Assembly (NCBI GenBank): GCA_949825065.1
Contig: OX463848.1
Span: 34,501,491 to 34,565,490 of the forward strand
DNA: 64,000 nt
Source: Odontocerum albicorne
Lineage: Eukaryota > Arthropoda > Insecta > Trichoptera > Odontoceridae
Direction: 5' to 3'
Both the position numbers and the translations under genes were made by a program. The notes beneath the pieces are model-generated. The model was not told where the DNA came from and searched no databases. It was given only the letters and a program-made list of their open reading frames with translations. Positions 1-10,199 of this stretch are shown in pieces (position 1 is the stretch's first letter; every line of letters begins with the position of its first letter).

Positions 1-8
1 GGTGAGTA
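1..8 (+). other. Candidate 5' splice donor at the window edge
   Basis: The window opens with G followed by GTGAGTA, an excellent match to the metazoan donor consensus G|GTRAGT. If real, base 1 is the last base of an upstream coding exon and a plus-strand intron begins at base 2. The next open exon, at 16285, begins on a whole codon, so the upstream exon would have to end on a codon boundary. The exon itself lies outside the window, so only the donor can be seen. Confidence 0.45.
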
Positions 9-783
9 AATACGTTTTTTTTAAATGGTGCCAATATGTGAATATTTAAATTTTAGCGAACTATTCTTTTTATTTGAAATTACAAAAGGTTTACAAGAAC
101 TTATCACACATATTGCTGAGGGAGAGTAGTGACTTTTGTCATATCGCGCCTTTAAATTTAAAAATAAATATGACAAGGCGGATCTTTAACAGGGTGAAAG
201 CGAGAAACAAGGAACTTTTGAAGTCAATTATATACCCTCATTACTGAAAAGAAGATTTATATAACAGAATTTAAATGTATACGAGATTAAATATTTTAAG
301 GGTGTATCTATATATTGTTTGAAAAATGTGAATGCCACTTGAACCCACATATTGAAGAAAACATTATTACAAGATAAATACAAAGAGAAAAATATCTTCT
401 TCCTGTTTAGGCTATTTGAACTGTTTCCTCATCGGTCGCGATCCTCTCCTCAGATTTTGACTCTCAACTGTCCTTGCATCTTTTTGGCGATCTTTTTTAG
501 GTCTATTTTTTTCGTTATTGTAGTATTTCTTATATTTCAGGATCGCCTTCTTTGTAAAAAATACTTTTATTAAAACGGGTTAATTAGAAAAAATGTTTTT
601 TTGATACATTTCACAACCGTAGTGTTCTTGCTTTTCAAAGGAATAAGCTCAACATGAGTATAGAAACGTTTATTTTCAACGCAGAAGTCCATAGAATTAA
701 ACACCTCATTTGAATCGCCATAGGATATTTTTATGATATTTTGATTATAGTTAAGGTATTAACGTTGTGGAGGTCTAAAGACA
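9..783. other. Intronic AT-rich sequence, nothing recognised
   Basis: This is AT-rich single-copy-looking DNA. A 73-codon open frame at 352-573 has low-complexity hydrophobic composition and no family resemblance. I see no repeat or RNA gene. Confidence 0.5.
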
Positions 784-1065
784 TTGTAATTTGTTTTATC
801 AAATACTGTTTATTCCACTTTTTGTAACGGTATAACCCTACCGGTTTCAAGGCTTTCACCTCATCTTCAGGGGAGCACAAACAAGACTGAATTCTGTTCA
901 AACTGGTACACGCTTCTAACGGTTGGGGACATTCGAGTTGGGGATTGAGAGCTGAGGGAGGCATGGGACGATCTCGGCCAGCAACAGAGAGGTTTTTGGG
1001 ATATAGTCAGTATATCGAGGCGTTACAAAAAGTGGAATAAACAGTGTTTAATAAAACAAATTGCA
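784..1065. mobile_element. MITE with ~45-base terminal inverted repeats (element E1)
   Basis: The two ends are inverted copies of one another: TGTTTATTCCACTTTTTG near the left end and its complement near the right end. Between them there is no coding capacity. The left arm carries the layout GGTTTCA - short stem - TCATCTTCAGG at 843-871, which recurs in four other elements of this window. The arm is closely related to the hairpin at 24880-25054. I infer a non-autonomous DNA transposon; the superfamily is unknown. Confidence 0.65.
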
Positions 1066-1149
1066 GCATTTTTATGAAATACTAGCTAATATTATGAATC
1101 ACTTAAGATTGATTTTCGCCGTGATTTGAGCCTAATTGCTTTTATTTCA

Positions 1150-1435
1150 TTCACTCATATATTTAAGGGCGTGACTAGAAAACAATATTGTCTTCGGCCC
1201 CATGAATCTTATTTTCAGATTTATAGCCATTAGAGTAGGAACGTAACTGCAGTCCGTCATGGTACGTGTTGGCAATGTTACCACTCGTAAAGAGGCAACA
1301 ACACTCGAATATATCCAGTGCACGTGATTATTGTTATCAGACTGAGACCCATTTTTCCAAGCGTCATCGGGAATCAAACCCAAAAACCACGGGTAAAAGT
1401 TAAGTGTTTAATAATCTAGGTCACAAAGGTCGTCA
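1150..1435 (-). mobile_element. SINE-B copy
   Basis: Read on the minus strand it starts with a tRNA-like head (gacCTTTGTGACCTAG then a TTTGATTCCCGATG box-B-like stretch). It continues with a body ending in a phrase like GGGGCCGAAGACAATAT. The same body recurs at 7800-8135, 11696-11880, 19170-19345 and 60470-60622. It has no coding capacity. The split head, body and A/B-box order support a tRNA-derived SINE. Confidence 0.6.
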
Positions 1436-1552
1436 AGCTTAATTGCTTAGATAACGACAAGAGAAAATACACCGAATCATGAAGATTCCGGATTTTTTAG
1501 AGATGATGTAATAGCTCGGATTGAGTTATGTTATAATAATCATAAGAGGACA

Positions 1553-1895
1553 TTTTTTATAGCGCCGTTCAAAGAGTAGACTCTCTTAATGTCGCTCTAG
1601 CTCGGGATTAAAGCCTACTATTATTGACAGATTAAAAATATTACAAAATATGTTAAATGTAAGGATACAAAAGTGGTGGCTGCGGCCATTCAATTCGGAA
1701 CTTCATCCAATCTGCATATGTTTTGAAAAACATATGTATTTGGTAAGTAAATGGCAAAAAAACTTACCAAAGGAGGACGAATTACAATTTTTTTTATATA
1801 TCTTCCGATATGTGTAAGTAACACATTCTGCTTTAGGTGTAGTATAGTGTATACTTGTAGTGTTAATATGTAATCATACATTTTAATAAAGCCTC
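1553..1895 (+). mobile_element. MITE M1 copy
   Basis: It begins with the family phrase TATAGCGCCGTTCAAAGAG. It continues through the shared GACAGATTAAAAATATTAC and GGTGGCTGCGGCCATT segments. Related copies lie at 12560-12850, 23780-23940, 27859-28202 and elsewhere. The 27859-28202 copy shows the ~50-base inverted ends that define the family. There is no ORF. Confidence 0.6.
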
Positions 1896-1916
1896 TCAAA
1901 AAGCGCTGTAATCAAA

Positions 1917-2198
1917 AGCTTTCTAGAATTGTGTATAGTTAGAATTAGGAGCAGTGTAGTGTTGACTACTACAGCTTTCTAGAGTTGTGTATAGTTAGAA
2001 TTAGGAGCAATGTAGTGTTGACTACAAAAGCTTTCTAGAGTTGTGTATAGTTAGAATTAGGAGCAATGTAATGTTGACTACAAAAGCTTTCTAGAGTTGT
2101 GTATAGTTAGAATTAGGAGCAATGTAGTGTTGACTACTACAGCTTTCAAGAGTTGTGTATAGTTAGAATTAGGAGCAATGTAGTGTTGACTACTACAG
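1917..2198. repeat. Minisatellite, 56-base unit, five copies
   Basis: Units starting AGCTTTCTAGAGTTGTG begin at 1917, 1973, 2029, 2085 and 2141, an exact 56-base period with only a few substitutions. It directly follows the M1 copy. Units 2, 3 and 4 differ mainly by one or two bases, so the expansion is recent. Confidence 0.9.
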
Positions 2199-2442
2199 AT
2201 TTTTATTTATTTAAAAAAAAACCATTAACAGCAATGTAATCAATCAAATTTAGAAGAGCGCTTCCCGCCAATCGGTAACTCCGCCCCTTGTCGGACCTTC
2301 TCATCAATTATACATTATCGTGCCGTCACAAGAGACGAATATTTATCAACAGAACCAAATAGTTTTTCTAAACAAAACTGTCTTCATTTTAAAGGTACAA
2401 AAACTACACGCACGCTTGATATAGCCATCTCAGTGTCCACAC
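2199..2442. other. No recognised feature
   Basis: This is single-copy-looking intronic DNA with a short GC-richer stretch around 2260-2300. I recognise nothing in it. Confidence 0.4.
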
Positions 2443-3165
2443 CTTGTTAGCACGATTGTTTTACCTTATTAGCACGACAGTCCTAAAATTGTTAGCACGA
2501 ATGTTTGACCTTATTAGTACGACAATCCTTACTTTGTAAGCACAACAGTCCTTACCTTGTTAGTACGACAGTAATCATCTTATTATCACGACAAGTATTG
2601 CTTTGTCGAAAGTTTTTACATTATAAACAAGATAGTCACGCCCTTTCTTTGTTGGTACGAAAGTCTTTGCTCACAGCATTCTTTACTTTATTAGCAAGAA
2701 ATTCCTTTATTTGTTAGTACAACAATATATTTTCCTTGTTAATACGACAATTTTGAAGTTATTAGTACAATGACTTACCATCCTTGGTAAGTCGGTTAAG
2801 TCCTTATCTTGTTAGCATGAAAATTTTTACCTTATTAGCACGACAAACATTTATTTGTTAGCACGCCAGTCTTTGCCTTATTAGCACTACAGTTGTTACC
2901 TTACCAGCACAATAGCCTTTTCACTGTTATCATGACAGTCCTTGTCTTACTAGCATGACATTTTTTCTTTGTTAGCACGACAGTGCTTAACTTATTAGCG
3001 TGATCATTTTTATCGCATCATCAATACTGTCCTCACCTTATTGGCACGACAATTCTTACCTGGTGTGCACGAAAGTTCTTATTTTGTTAGCACGACAGTC
3101 AAAAGTTCTTATTTGGTCGCTTTAACGGCAGTCAAAAGTTCTTATATTGTGGATTAAAAATACTG
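2443..3165. repeat. Degenerate tandem array of TTAGCACGACAGT units
   Basis: About two dozen degenerate units of roughly 25-32 bases are built around the core TTGTTAGCACGACAGTC or TTATTAGCACGACAG. Cores diverge (GTACGACAAT, AGCATGACA) and spacing is uneven, so this is an old decayed minisatellite. The 70-codon open frame at 2505-2717 is a by-product of the repeat. Confidence 0.85.
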
Positions 3166-3404
3166 AATTCCGGTTCATATAATATCGCGCCTTTAACCAA
3201 AGACTGTCAAAAGTTGAAATATCATAGTTTTGCATTCCAGTTTGATGCAACCCAATGACTCTAAAAGTAATTTAAATAATGGGATTAAATATTAAATAAT
3301 AACGGTGACATAATACATCCTTGTTTAACCTCTTTTGTATCATCTTCAATTGGATAATATTTTGAAATAAAAAGTATGAATAATATAAGATTGTGTATAA
3401 CGAG

Positions 3405-3500
3405 ATGGTGATATTTGAGCGTTTGGATAAAAAGTTTGGAGATCTGTTATCTCTGCCTACCCTGCAAAGAACACGGCGTGATGATATATGTATATGTATA
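3405..3500 (+). pseudogene. LINE-A 3' tail fragment
   Basis: The run matches the tail of the LINE-A family seen more completely at 31330-31815: a phrase for 'gATAnnAAAGTnTGG', then CTGCCTAC, then GGCGTGATGATATATGTA. Only the last ~90 bases survive. Confidence 0.5.
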
Positions 3501-4145
3501 TATGTAAATGAAAAATTGTAACGTTTTAAATTGCAACAGTATGGCATGTAACTTGAAAAAATACCTGAACTAAGAGATATGAAAATGAAAATTTATAAAA
3601 CAACTGCATTAAATATTTTACAAAAAAACTTTGACTTGGGGCAGTCACGTATTCAAGGTGCGATATGAAAATGAACAAAATGCTCAAATCCTTTTAAAAG
3701 TGACATCGATTCAAAGTTTAGGCCCGTCCTATGCGAGGCATTTTTTAATATTCCGCTTTTTTGCCAAAGGTTTTAGTGAAATTATGATGTCAGCTACAAA
3801 CAGGCGGGAGATCCCTCCCCCAGCTCCCCCACCCCCCAACTGACACCCTAACTGGTGATTGATTGATGTCACGTGCCTTGAATTTTTAACACTTCCCATA
3901 GGAAACCTTCAATCTTTGGTGCCATTTTTAACAAGATATAATAAATAAACCCTTGAAGTCTATTGCATATATTTTCAGTTTTATTTATGCTGACATAACA
4001 TACTATATATGAAACTAAAACGTTTATTTATTTTATTTAGACACTATATTGTTAAATATACACCATAGGAGTTTATTATCATTCGCCAATCTTATCATAA
4101 ACGGTAGTCAAATAAACTTTTTAATGAGATGCTATTTTTTTAAAG
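3501..4145. other. No recognised feature
   Basis: AT-rich intronic DNA. The 70-codon frame at 3631-3843 ends in a proline run caused by a C-rich tract and has no recognisable domain. I treat it as non-coding. Confidence 0.4.
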
Positions 4146-4620
4146 AGACGATAAAAAGTATGAAGAATGCATGGAATGACAATGTATAATATAATACGTA
4201 ACGAAATGATCAAATATGAATCTGAACATATGATTAATGTGTTGATAAAGATGAAGAAAAGCACTCAGAGATGGTTTGGGCAAGTGGAAAAAATGAACGA
4301 AGAAAGGCTAACAAAACAAATAAATATTACAAATGTTAGTGGAAGGCGTGGTGGAGGAAGACCAAGTGTGGGTGAATCAAGGGGATGATATCTTGAGCGA
4401 AAGAAAACAAAGAAGTAAAAGACATCGCGGGAGCTGTATGGAAAAGTGTATGGATGGAAAAGAAGCGAAACATGTGTGTCGAAATAGGAAAGTCTGGCGC
4501 TCTCTTCCCTCTAAATACCACAGCAGGGATACGGCGAGATGGTATATGCTAAATAATATTAAAGAAGCTGAAAGGATTCTTCTCGTTGTATATGTGTTAA
4601 GGACAGGTTTAAAAAGGTCA
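4146..4620 (+). pseudogene. LINE-A reverse transcriptase C-terminal remnant
   Basis: Two overlapping plus frames (4167-4388 and 4333-4629) together encode the C-terminal region typical of insect endonuclease/reverse-transcriptase LINEs. Visible motifs are KMKKSTQRWFGQVEKMNEE, then SGRRGGGRP, then CMDGKEAKHVCRNRKVWRSL. A frameshift separates the halves, so it is dead. The polymerase catalytic core is absent; this is a 5'-truncated retrotransposon fragment. Sister copies occur more than ten times in the window on both strands. Confidence 0.8.
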
Positions 4621-4701
4621 TTGAAATAATAGATGTGAGTTTATTAGGCTAGAATTAATCTTTTTTTTATCTAAATAAACAAATGCGTGAAGAGACACTC
4701 T

Positions 4702-4920
4702 ACGCGCTATTGCTGGGAAGACTTTGCGTGATCGTGTAAGGAACACCACAATCCGAGAGGTCTGTGAGGTCCAAGATGTGGTCAGATAGGGACGACAGCG
4801 TCGACGATACTGGTACCAACATGTACAGAGAATGAATTCCACGAGAACTCCATACATAGCTCTGCATGGGGTGCCGGATTTCACTGCGTCCACCAGGGAG
4901 ACCCCCGAAACGATGGAGAG
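4702..4920 (+). pseudogene. Second LINE type, C-terminal remnant
   Basis: The frame starting at 4715 reads GKTLRDRVRNTTIREVCE, then VQDVVR, a stop codon at 4787-4789 where the family would have Trp, then GRQRRRYWYQHVQRMN. This is the 'R-WG-H--RM' segment found downstream of the reverse transcriptase domain in insect non-LTR elements. It is distinct from LINE-A in sequence. It is a broken fragment with an in-frame stop and no catalytic core. Confidence 0.75.
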
Positions 4921-5009
4921 ATTGCTGGAGCTCAGCATCACAGGAGGAAAATCCTGCAGTAACAGACTCTTGAGAGTCTATAGAAAGTCTAAGAAGAAGA
5001 AGAAGTGAA

Positions 5010-5045
5010 GAGGCAACAATACTCGCACATGTCTAACCTGATGAA
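5010..5045 (-). mobile_element. SINE-B fragment
   Basis: A short match to the SINE-B body (GAGGCAACAATACTCGCA), as also seen at 1285-1320 and, inverted, at 60480-60515. Confidence 0.4.
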
Positions 5046-5345
5046 TTGAAAATATGATATACGAGTATGTGCTCTTAAAAAAATCCAACCAATTAAATTA
5101 TTTTGTATTTAAAATTTTATATTTTTTATATAAATTTTCGAATTAAGTTTCGATTTTTATATGAAAATTTGCATTTTTGGATTATTTTTATTTTTTTTAA
5201 ATTAATAAATAAAAATAATTTAATATAATATAAATAAGAATGGCTTCTAGTTTTCTATTCGAACTCTTATACTAAGACTTCTTCGTTTGAACTATTCTGG
5301 AGGCTTAAGGACTCGGAGCATTTTCTCAGATCTCAAGGAAGCATT
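5046..5345. other. Very AT-rich, nothing recognised
   Basis: Low-complexity A/T-rich DNA with no open frame, repeat family or RNA signal that I can see. Confidence 0.5.
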
Positions 5346-5349
5346 TTCA

Positions 5350-5411
5350 ATGCAAATGATCCGGTAATGCAAATGAATTACTTTTAATGCAAATGATCGA
5401 GAAATGCAAAT
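5350..5411. promoter_or_regulatory. Cluster of four octamer (POU-type) motifs
   Basis: Four perfect ATGCAAAT octamers on the plus strand start at 5350, 5367, 5387 and 5404, with start-to-start spacings of 17, 20 and 17 bases. They form two copies of a ~37-base unit. ATGCAAAT is the classical binding site of Oct/POU proteins. Regular spacing on nearly two helical turns could suit cooperative binding, but it could also simply be a short tandem duplication. No function is shown. Confidence 0.35.
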
Positions 5412-5420
5412 GAATTGTCT

Positions 5421-6085
5421 ATATCTTGGTTTTAGTATCACTTCTATACATAAATACATCAAATTTTATTTAGTTCCGTTTATTAGCCACATTTTTAGTG
5501 CGTGCGTCTGCGCTTCTCAAAAACAACAATAAGCTAAAAATTTACTTACAATATTAAAATTTTAAAATAAAATTCAAAAACTAAAATTCAGTCTTGTCTT
5601 AATGGAATTTGTAAAAAGCGTTTTAAAGTAATACGTCGTTTAAAAAGGGTATAATCAAATTAGGAGCGGACAAAATGGGACATGGACCCTTATGGCGGAT
5701 AACGGTTAGGCCGTTACCGTAACGGCGCATTTAGCTACTTTTACTTCTACCTCCAACTTACTTTTGGGATTAAACATTACGAAAAAAATATACCAAAATA
5801 CATTTATTGGAGTCTAATAAGAACAACACTCGAATAAGTTTAGCGCTTTTTCTTTATTTCAATTGAACAAGTTGCTTCAAAGCTTGTGCATTCTTATTTG
5901 TTCATTATCACCGAATTCACGACATATTTATATTGAAAGAAAACATTTAAAAAACATGCTTGACGGAAGTGCCAGTTATGTGCATTTTGCTGATGAACCA
6001 CTTCAAGGTGACTATTCACCTCAACAGAGTGATTATTGTAGAGAATCCCGGCTGCGAGTGTGATCTAGATTATGAGACTATTATA
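5421..6085. other. Single-copy-looking DNA with three MYB-type TAACGG motifs
   Basis: No family recognised. Three TAACGG sequences (5700-5705, 5711-5716 inverted, 5720-5725) lie within 26 bases. The 66-codon frame at 5863-6063 ends DYSPQQSDYCRESRLRV. It has no recognised domain and no splice context strong enough to call an exon. Confidence 0.3.
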
Positions 6086-6089
6086 TAGA

Positions 6090-6555
6090 TCGTGCATTTG
6101 TACGCGACATATTTCATTAACAAAATATCGTAAGCGACATATTTCATTAAGGCCAGGACCACACCGAAGTGCTTCGCTTAGTGCTAAGCTAGGTGCTACG
6201 TGACTAATAGACTAGGTGACTATAATAGTCACGTAGCGTGGCGCGAAGCGTGCAGTGTGGCCATTGTGACAATATCGAGTGCGTTGGTTCGCTAGGATAT
6301 GTCACTTAGCTCGCAGCGTAGCTCTAAGCACCAAGCGAGGCTCCTACCTGTGTGGCCGAGGCCTAACAAAATATCATACGAGACATATTTCATTAACAAA
6401 ATATCACACGCGACATATTTCATTATCAAAATATCATACGCGACACATTATTTCATTAACAAAATATATATTTACCGCGTTCAATAAACGTGCGTTTCTT
6501 CTGTATTTGAAACACTTTTCCACTTATAGATCGATTGTTATTTTTTTTTAATTTA
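6090..6555. repeat. 29-base tandem repeats interrupted by a MITE; first copy of a 406-base duplication
   Basis: Units of about 29 bases with the core GACATATTTCATTAACAAAAT lie at 6108-6152 and resume at 6364-6470. An inverted-repeat element at 6154-6362 interrupts the series. The block from about 6153 recurs 406 bases downstream (6559-6964) with few differences. The open frames at 6279 and 6685 are by-products. Confidence 0.8.
6154..6362. mobile_element. PIF/Harbinger-like MITE, TAA-flanked
   Basis: The ends are inverted: GGCCAGGACCACACCGAAG on the left against the complement of a right end CCTGTGTGGCCGAGGCC. Inside is the palindromic GTGACTATAATAGTCAC. Both flanks are TAA, and the surrounding 29-base repeat predicts exactly one TAA, so a 3-base target duplication is supported. 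Three-base T-rich target sites are typical of PIF/Harbinger elements. Further copies are at 6560-6770 and 53026-53232. There is no coding capacity. Confidence 0.7.
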
Positions 6556-6558
6556 AGA

Positions 6559-6964
6559 CCGAGGCCACACCGAAGTGATTCGCTTAGTGCTAAGCTAGGT
6601 GCTACATGACTAATAGACTAGGTGACTATAATAGTCACGTAGCGTGGCGCGAAGCGTGCAGTGTGGCCATTGTGACAGTATCGAATGCGTTGGTTCGCTA
6701 GGATATGTCACTTAGCTCGCAGCGTAGCTCTAAGCACCAAGCGAGGCTCCTACCTGTGTGGCCGAGGCCTAACAAAATATCATACGAGACATATTTCATT
6801 AACAAAATATCACACGCGACATATTTCATTATCAAAATATCATATGCGACATATTATTTCATTAACTAAATATATATTTACTGCGTTCAATAAACGTGCG
6901 TTTCTTCTGTATTTGAAACACTTTTCCACTTATAGGTCGATTGTTATTTTTAAAAATTTAATCA
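6559..6964. repeat. Second copy of the 406-base tandem duplication, with MITE
   Basis: The anchor ACACCGAAGTG occurs at 6161 and 6567, giving a 406-base period. The copy includes the second Harbinger-like MITE (about 6560-6770) and the flanking 29-base repeats. Differences include CATGAC for CGTGAC and a few other single bases, so the duplication followed the MITE insertion. Confidence 0.85.
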
Positions 6965-7085
6965 CACGAAACTTTAAATTGTCTAATATTCAATTTATTA
7001 TGTCAACTTTTACAATAAAATTTTTGACTTTAATGTGGTGGCACAAATAATCCTAGTGTGGGTAGATTGCCTATTAAAATAACAT
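6920..7085. repeat. Dispersed repeat X
   Basis: The stretch CACTTATAG..., GAAACTTTAAATTGTCTA and GGATTGCCTATTA-like phrases recur in the same order at 25910-26105. A shared upstream piece (GTGCGTTTCTTCTGTAT here, GTTGCGTTTCTTCTTTC there) extends it. No coding capacity is seen and the class is unknown. Confidence 0.55.
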
Positions 7086-7800
7086 TACGTCGTTTCCCTA
7101 TTGTGATGGGCAGAAAAGTCTTTCGCCTCCCTTAAATTCATACACCTTCCCATACAGCTGTTACAATTTATCTATTTTTTTAAATTTCCTTCTTTCAAAA
7201 TAATCTTCATGATTTTCAATCAAATTGTAAAAAAAACTACAAGATAAACTTAAAATAATTAAAACATTTTTGAAATATTAAAAAAAGCTACCTGAATTTA
7301 TTTAGATTTTTTTTTGTACAGTTTGGATGAAAATAATTTACAACATTAATATAAATTCAACAAATAATTCTGAAATTCTCTTCTCTTCTGATGGTCGTGC
7401 AGCTCTTTATCGAGTGAACTAGTTTTTGATGGAAAATAAAGTGAAAAGAACGAGCAATAGAATATAGGTATGTATGAATGCGAAGGAAGCGGAACATGTG
7501 GAGATACGGAGAAGTACCAGAGTAAATGGGCGCAGCCGCCACATTCATACTTTATTTTTAGTTTTCGATAATAGTGAATTCGATTCTCAAGTTAGATCGC
7601 CTTTGAATAGTGTCTGCTGTCTAAACAGTGTTATATAAGTATTATTTTAAGATTGTTACTAAGCAAAGTTATGTTTGAATTGAAAATTATGGAGTAATGT
7701 TATAATACAATATATCATATGTATATTACACTCTAGTTCACTAGGGACAATAAACTCGTGTGGTAACCCTTCAACATAAGAGTATATCAATTGGCGATTC
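7086..7800. other. AT-rich DNA with a LINE-A tail fragment
   Basis: Mostly unrecognised. At 7430-7560 a phrase resembling the LINE-A tail (GAATGCGAAGGAAGCGGAA, then CGGAGAAGTACC) is visible but decayed. Nothing else stands out. Confidence 0.35.
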
Positions 7801-8135
7801 GGACATATTAATGATTGTGGCCAGTAGAGAACTTTGTCTTCGGACCCGTTAATCAAGCTTTAGGATTAAGAACACTTGAATAGACCACTTGATAAGAACA
7901 CTTGAATAAACTTGAGTGTTCGTAACTCATAGTTCCCCATAGTGTTGGAAATAATGTTGCTCGTAAGTAGACAATAACACTCGCACACATCTGGCGTTCG
8001 CAACTATTGTTACTAGACGAACTCTTTGACAAGACTGGTACCCTTTTATAGCATGTTTTTTTTTTTGGAAATCATCGGGAACCGAATCGAAAAACCCTTG
8101 TGGAAACCAGCGTCTTATCACTTTATCCACGGAGG
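7800..8135 (-). mobile_element. SINE-B copy
   Basis: Minus-strand reading gives a tRNA-like head (GACCTCCGTGGATAAAGTG then a GATTCGGTTCCCGATG B-box-like stretch). The SINE-B body with GTGCGAGTGTTATTG follows, and then a GGGTCCGAAGACAAAG tail. The head and order agree with 1150-1435. There is no coding capacity. Confidence 0.6.
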
Positions 8136-8174
8136 TCGTCAGAAGTTAAATGAAAATCACGAATTATAGAATAT

Positions 8175-8290
8175 ACATATGGATGTGAAGGAAGTGAAAG
8201 TTTTGTGTTAGAATAGAAAAATATGGAAATCTGGAATATCTGCCTACTCCGCTAGAGGCATGATGTGTATGTATTGTATATAAATATGAA
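8175..8290 (+). pseudogene. LINE-A 3' tail fragment
   Basis: Decayed match to the last ~110 bases of LINE-A: ATGGATGTGAAGGAAGTGA, a GAATAGAAAAATATGG phrase, then CTGCCTACTCC and GCATGATG. Only the tail is present. Confidence 0.5.
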
Positions 8291-8729
8291 CTAAATTTTT
8301 GGTAAATTTTAGGATTTCCACTGAAAGAAATTAGGAAATATATTATAAATATATCAACATCAAATTAAATCTTCTCTTTTAAATAATCTGTATGAAAACT
8401 CCAAGATTCCTTCCCAAATTAATAGATAATGCATCGCGAAGACATTCTTCTCATTTCTCTCCACCACCTCGCCATTTCCTCTTCCTGTGCCCCCTCCGGG
8501 GAAGGTGGCAAAGGAAGAATTAAGTGGGCTGTTGTATAATTCCACCCCAAACATTCTGAGAGCCTACACTAAGGGTTGTCAAGGAAATTATAATATTAAA
8601 ATTTTCTGAAATAAAAACAATGTGTAAACAATGTGTAACAAACAACCGGAAAGTAGTAATGTATTTCTTAGATTGATGTACTCGTATTTACGACAAAATA
8701 ATCTTCACAAATGTGCTAAATGTAAAATA
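8291..8729. other. No recognised feature
   Basis: AT-rich intronic DNA. A C-rich tract at 8460-8510 has no recognisable meaning. Confidence 0.4.
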
Positions 8730-9313
8730 TTAGGTGTTAACATAAGTTGTGTCCGTTTTTTTTTTCAATTTAAAAATAAACACCAAAAGTAAAACAAAAT
8801 GGTAAATGTTATACGTCATTCAAAAGAAAATGTTCTGCTCTACAAGATATTGTTTGAAGAGGATCTTCATGAATAATATAGTTTAAGCGGTCCTCATCGA
8901 AGCCCACTGGTCGTCCAGAACGCTCCATGTTTTTCAGGTCGAAATTACCGTCTTTGAAATGCAAAATCCATCGATGAGCTGTCTTTTAATTCATAGCATC
9001 TTCAAAGAAGGTGCTATGAATAATACTGCTGCTCGAGATAGAGAATATCGCGAGCAGCTTTGGTAGCTTTATTCCCTCGATTGAACGCGAACAGAAGGAG
9101 GTGTCGAAAATGCTCACTTTCGTCTACTTGACATTCCATTTTGAAGGTTTGTAATCAAATAAAATAATATATGTAACGTAAAAGCAAACACAATATCTTA
9201 TAGTGCAGAAATTTTTCTTTCGAATGACGTATAACCTTTACCATTTGGTTTTACTTTTGGTGTTAATTTTTAAATTGAAAAAAAAAACGGACACAGCTTA
9301 TGTTAACACCCAA
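8730..9313 (-). mobile_element. Mariner-type deletion derivative with long inverted ends
   Basis: The ends TTAGGTGTTAACATAAG and its complement are flanked by TA on both sides (8728-8729 and 9314-9315), the Tc1/mariner target. The minus strand encodes a decayed N-terminal piece of mariner transposase (the paired helix-turn-helix region), frameshifted here. The catalytic DDE part is missing. Copies in the opposite orientation are at 30485-31058 and 41760-42334, where the reading frame is better kept. Confidence 0.85.
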
Positions 9314-9813
9314 TATGTTATTTTGAAAGGTAATAAATAATTGAGCATTTTTTCGGGCTTATCGCAACAAACCGTAAATAAAAAATACGACACAAACCAA
9401 AAAAATATATATTTACAGTGTATGACGATAATGCGATAAGAGATAGAGCAATAACTGATAACGCATCCCCAACACCAATGACTGATAACGCATCCCCAAC
9501 AAGACAATCTTGTCTACGCGGTGAAGCCACCCTGAGAAATCTTGTTTGTGACTCTATATATCTAAGAAATTTTCCTGCGATGGATTCGTAGCATTCTCAT
9601 CCCGGGTGATCGAAGAAGTCTCTTTATTCTACTTCTGTCAGCTCTGGTTTCTACACTTTAAGTCATAAACAGATCCAATGAAGTCAAACTTTTCTATTAA
9701 TGCGAATTTATTTGTTTTTCCTGAATAGCTTCGGAAAATGGACACAAAGCATTGCATTTTTTTCGTACGTACTACTTTATACATCAATAAGGGAGGTGTG
9801 GTCAAATAGTTTT
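9314..9813. other. No recognised gene; one short tandem duplication
   Basis: ACTGATAACGCATCCCCAAC occurs twice in tandem (around 9451-9500). The rest is unrecognised. Minus frames at 9298-9530 lie across the duplication and look non-coding. Confidence 0.45.
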
Positions 9814-9980
9814 ACAAGTAATTCATATATAATTATTAAGGGTAGCATTAATTAAAACTAATTATCAATTATTTTATACAAATATTTGAACAAATATTAC
9901 AAGTAATTCGAATATAATTATTAAAGGTAGCATTAATTAAAACTAATTATCAATTATTTTATACAAATATTTATTAACAG
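9814..9980. repeat. 85-base tandem duplication
   Basis: ACAAGTAATTC begins at 9814 and again at 9899. The following 75 or so bases, including GGTAGCATTAATTAAAAC, are nearly identical, so this is a recent two-copy duplication. Confidence 0.9.
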
Positions 9981-9984
9981 GTGA

Positions 9985-10180
9985 CTTCCGTGACCTATAG
10001 TAGTTGATAAGATCTCATTACCCGGGAGTCGTGAGCTAGTGTCTATTTTTTTTAAAAAGGGTTCCATTCGGGTTTTTCCTCAATACATCTTTAACATATT
10101 TCAGGTTGATTGGAAAAAAATACCACATGACAACTTACTACTGCTGTACTGTATTCAACGAAAATATAATACAAGCAGTT
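9985..10180 (+). mobile_element. SINE-A copy (decayed head)
   Basis: The tRNA-like head (CGTGACCTATAGTAGTTG, near A box) is followed by the linker AAAAAGGGTTCCATTCGGG. The tail hairpin phrase ATACCACATGACAAC and the end TACTGTATTCAACGAAAA then follow. SINE-A is the most frequent SINE in the window. Confidence 0.65.
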
Positions 10181-10199
10181 TGATAAATCATATTAATTG

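Noticed and set aside
352..573. 73-codon plus frame near the window start
   Set aside because: Phe/Leu/Ile-rich AT-driven composition, no domain, and it lies inside the inferred intron.
2443..3165. Regularly spaced short repeats resembling a CRISPR array
   Set aside because: Spacing and repeat sequence are too uneven, spacers are themselves degenerate repeats, no cas genes are present and the DNA is eukaryotic.
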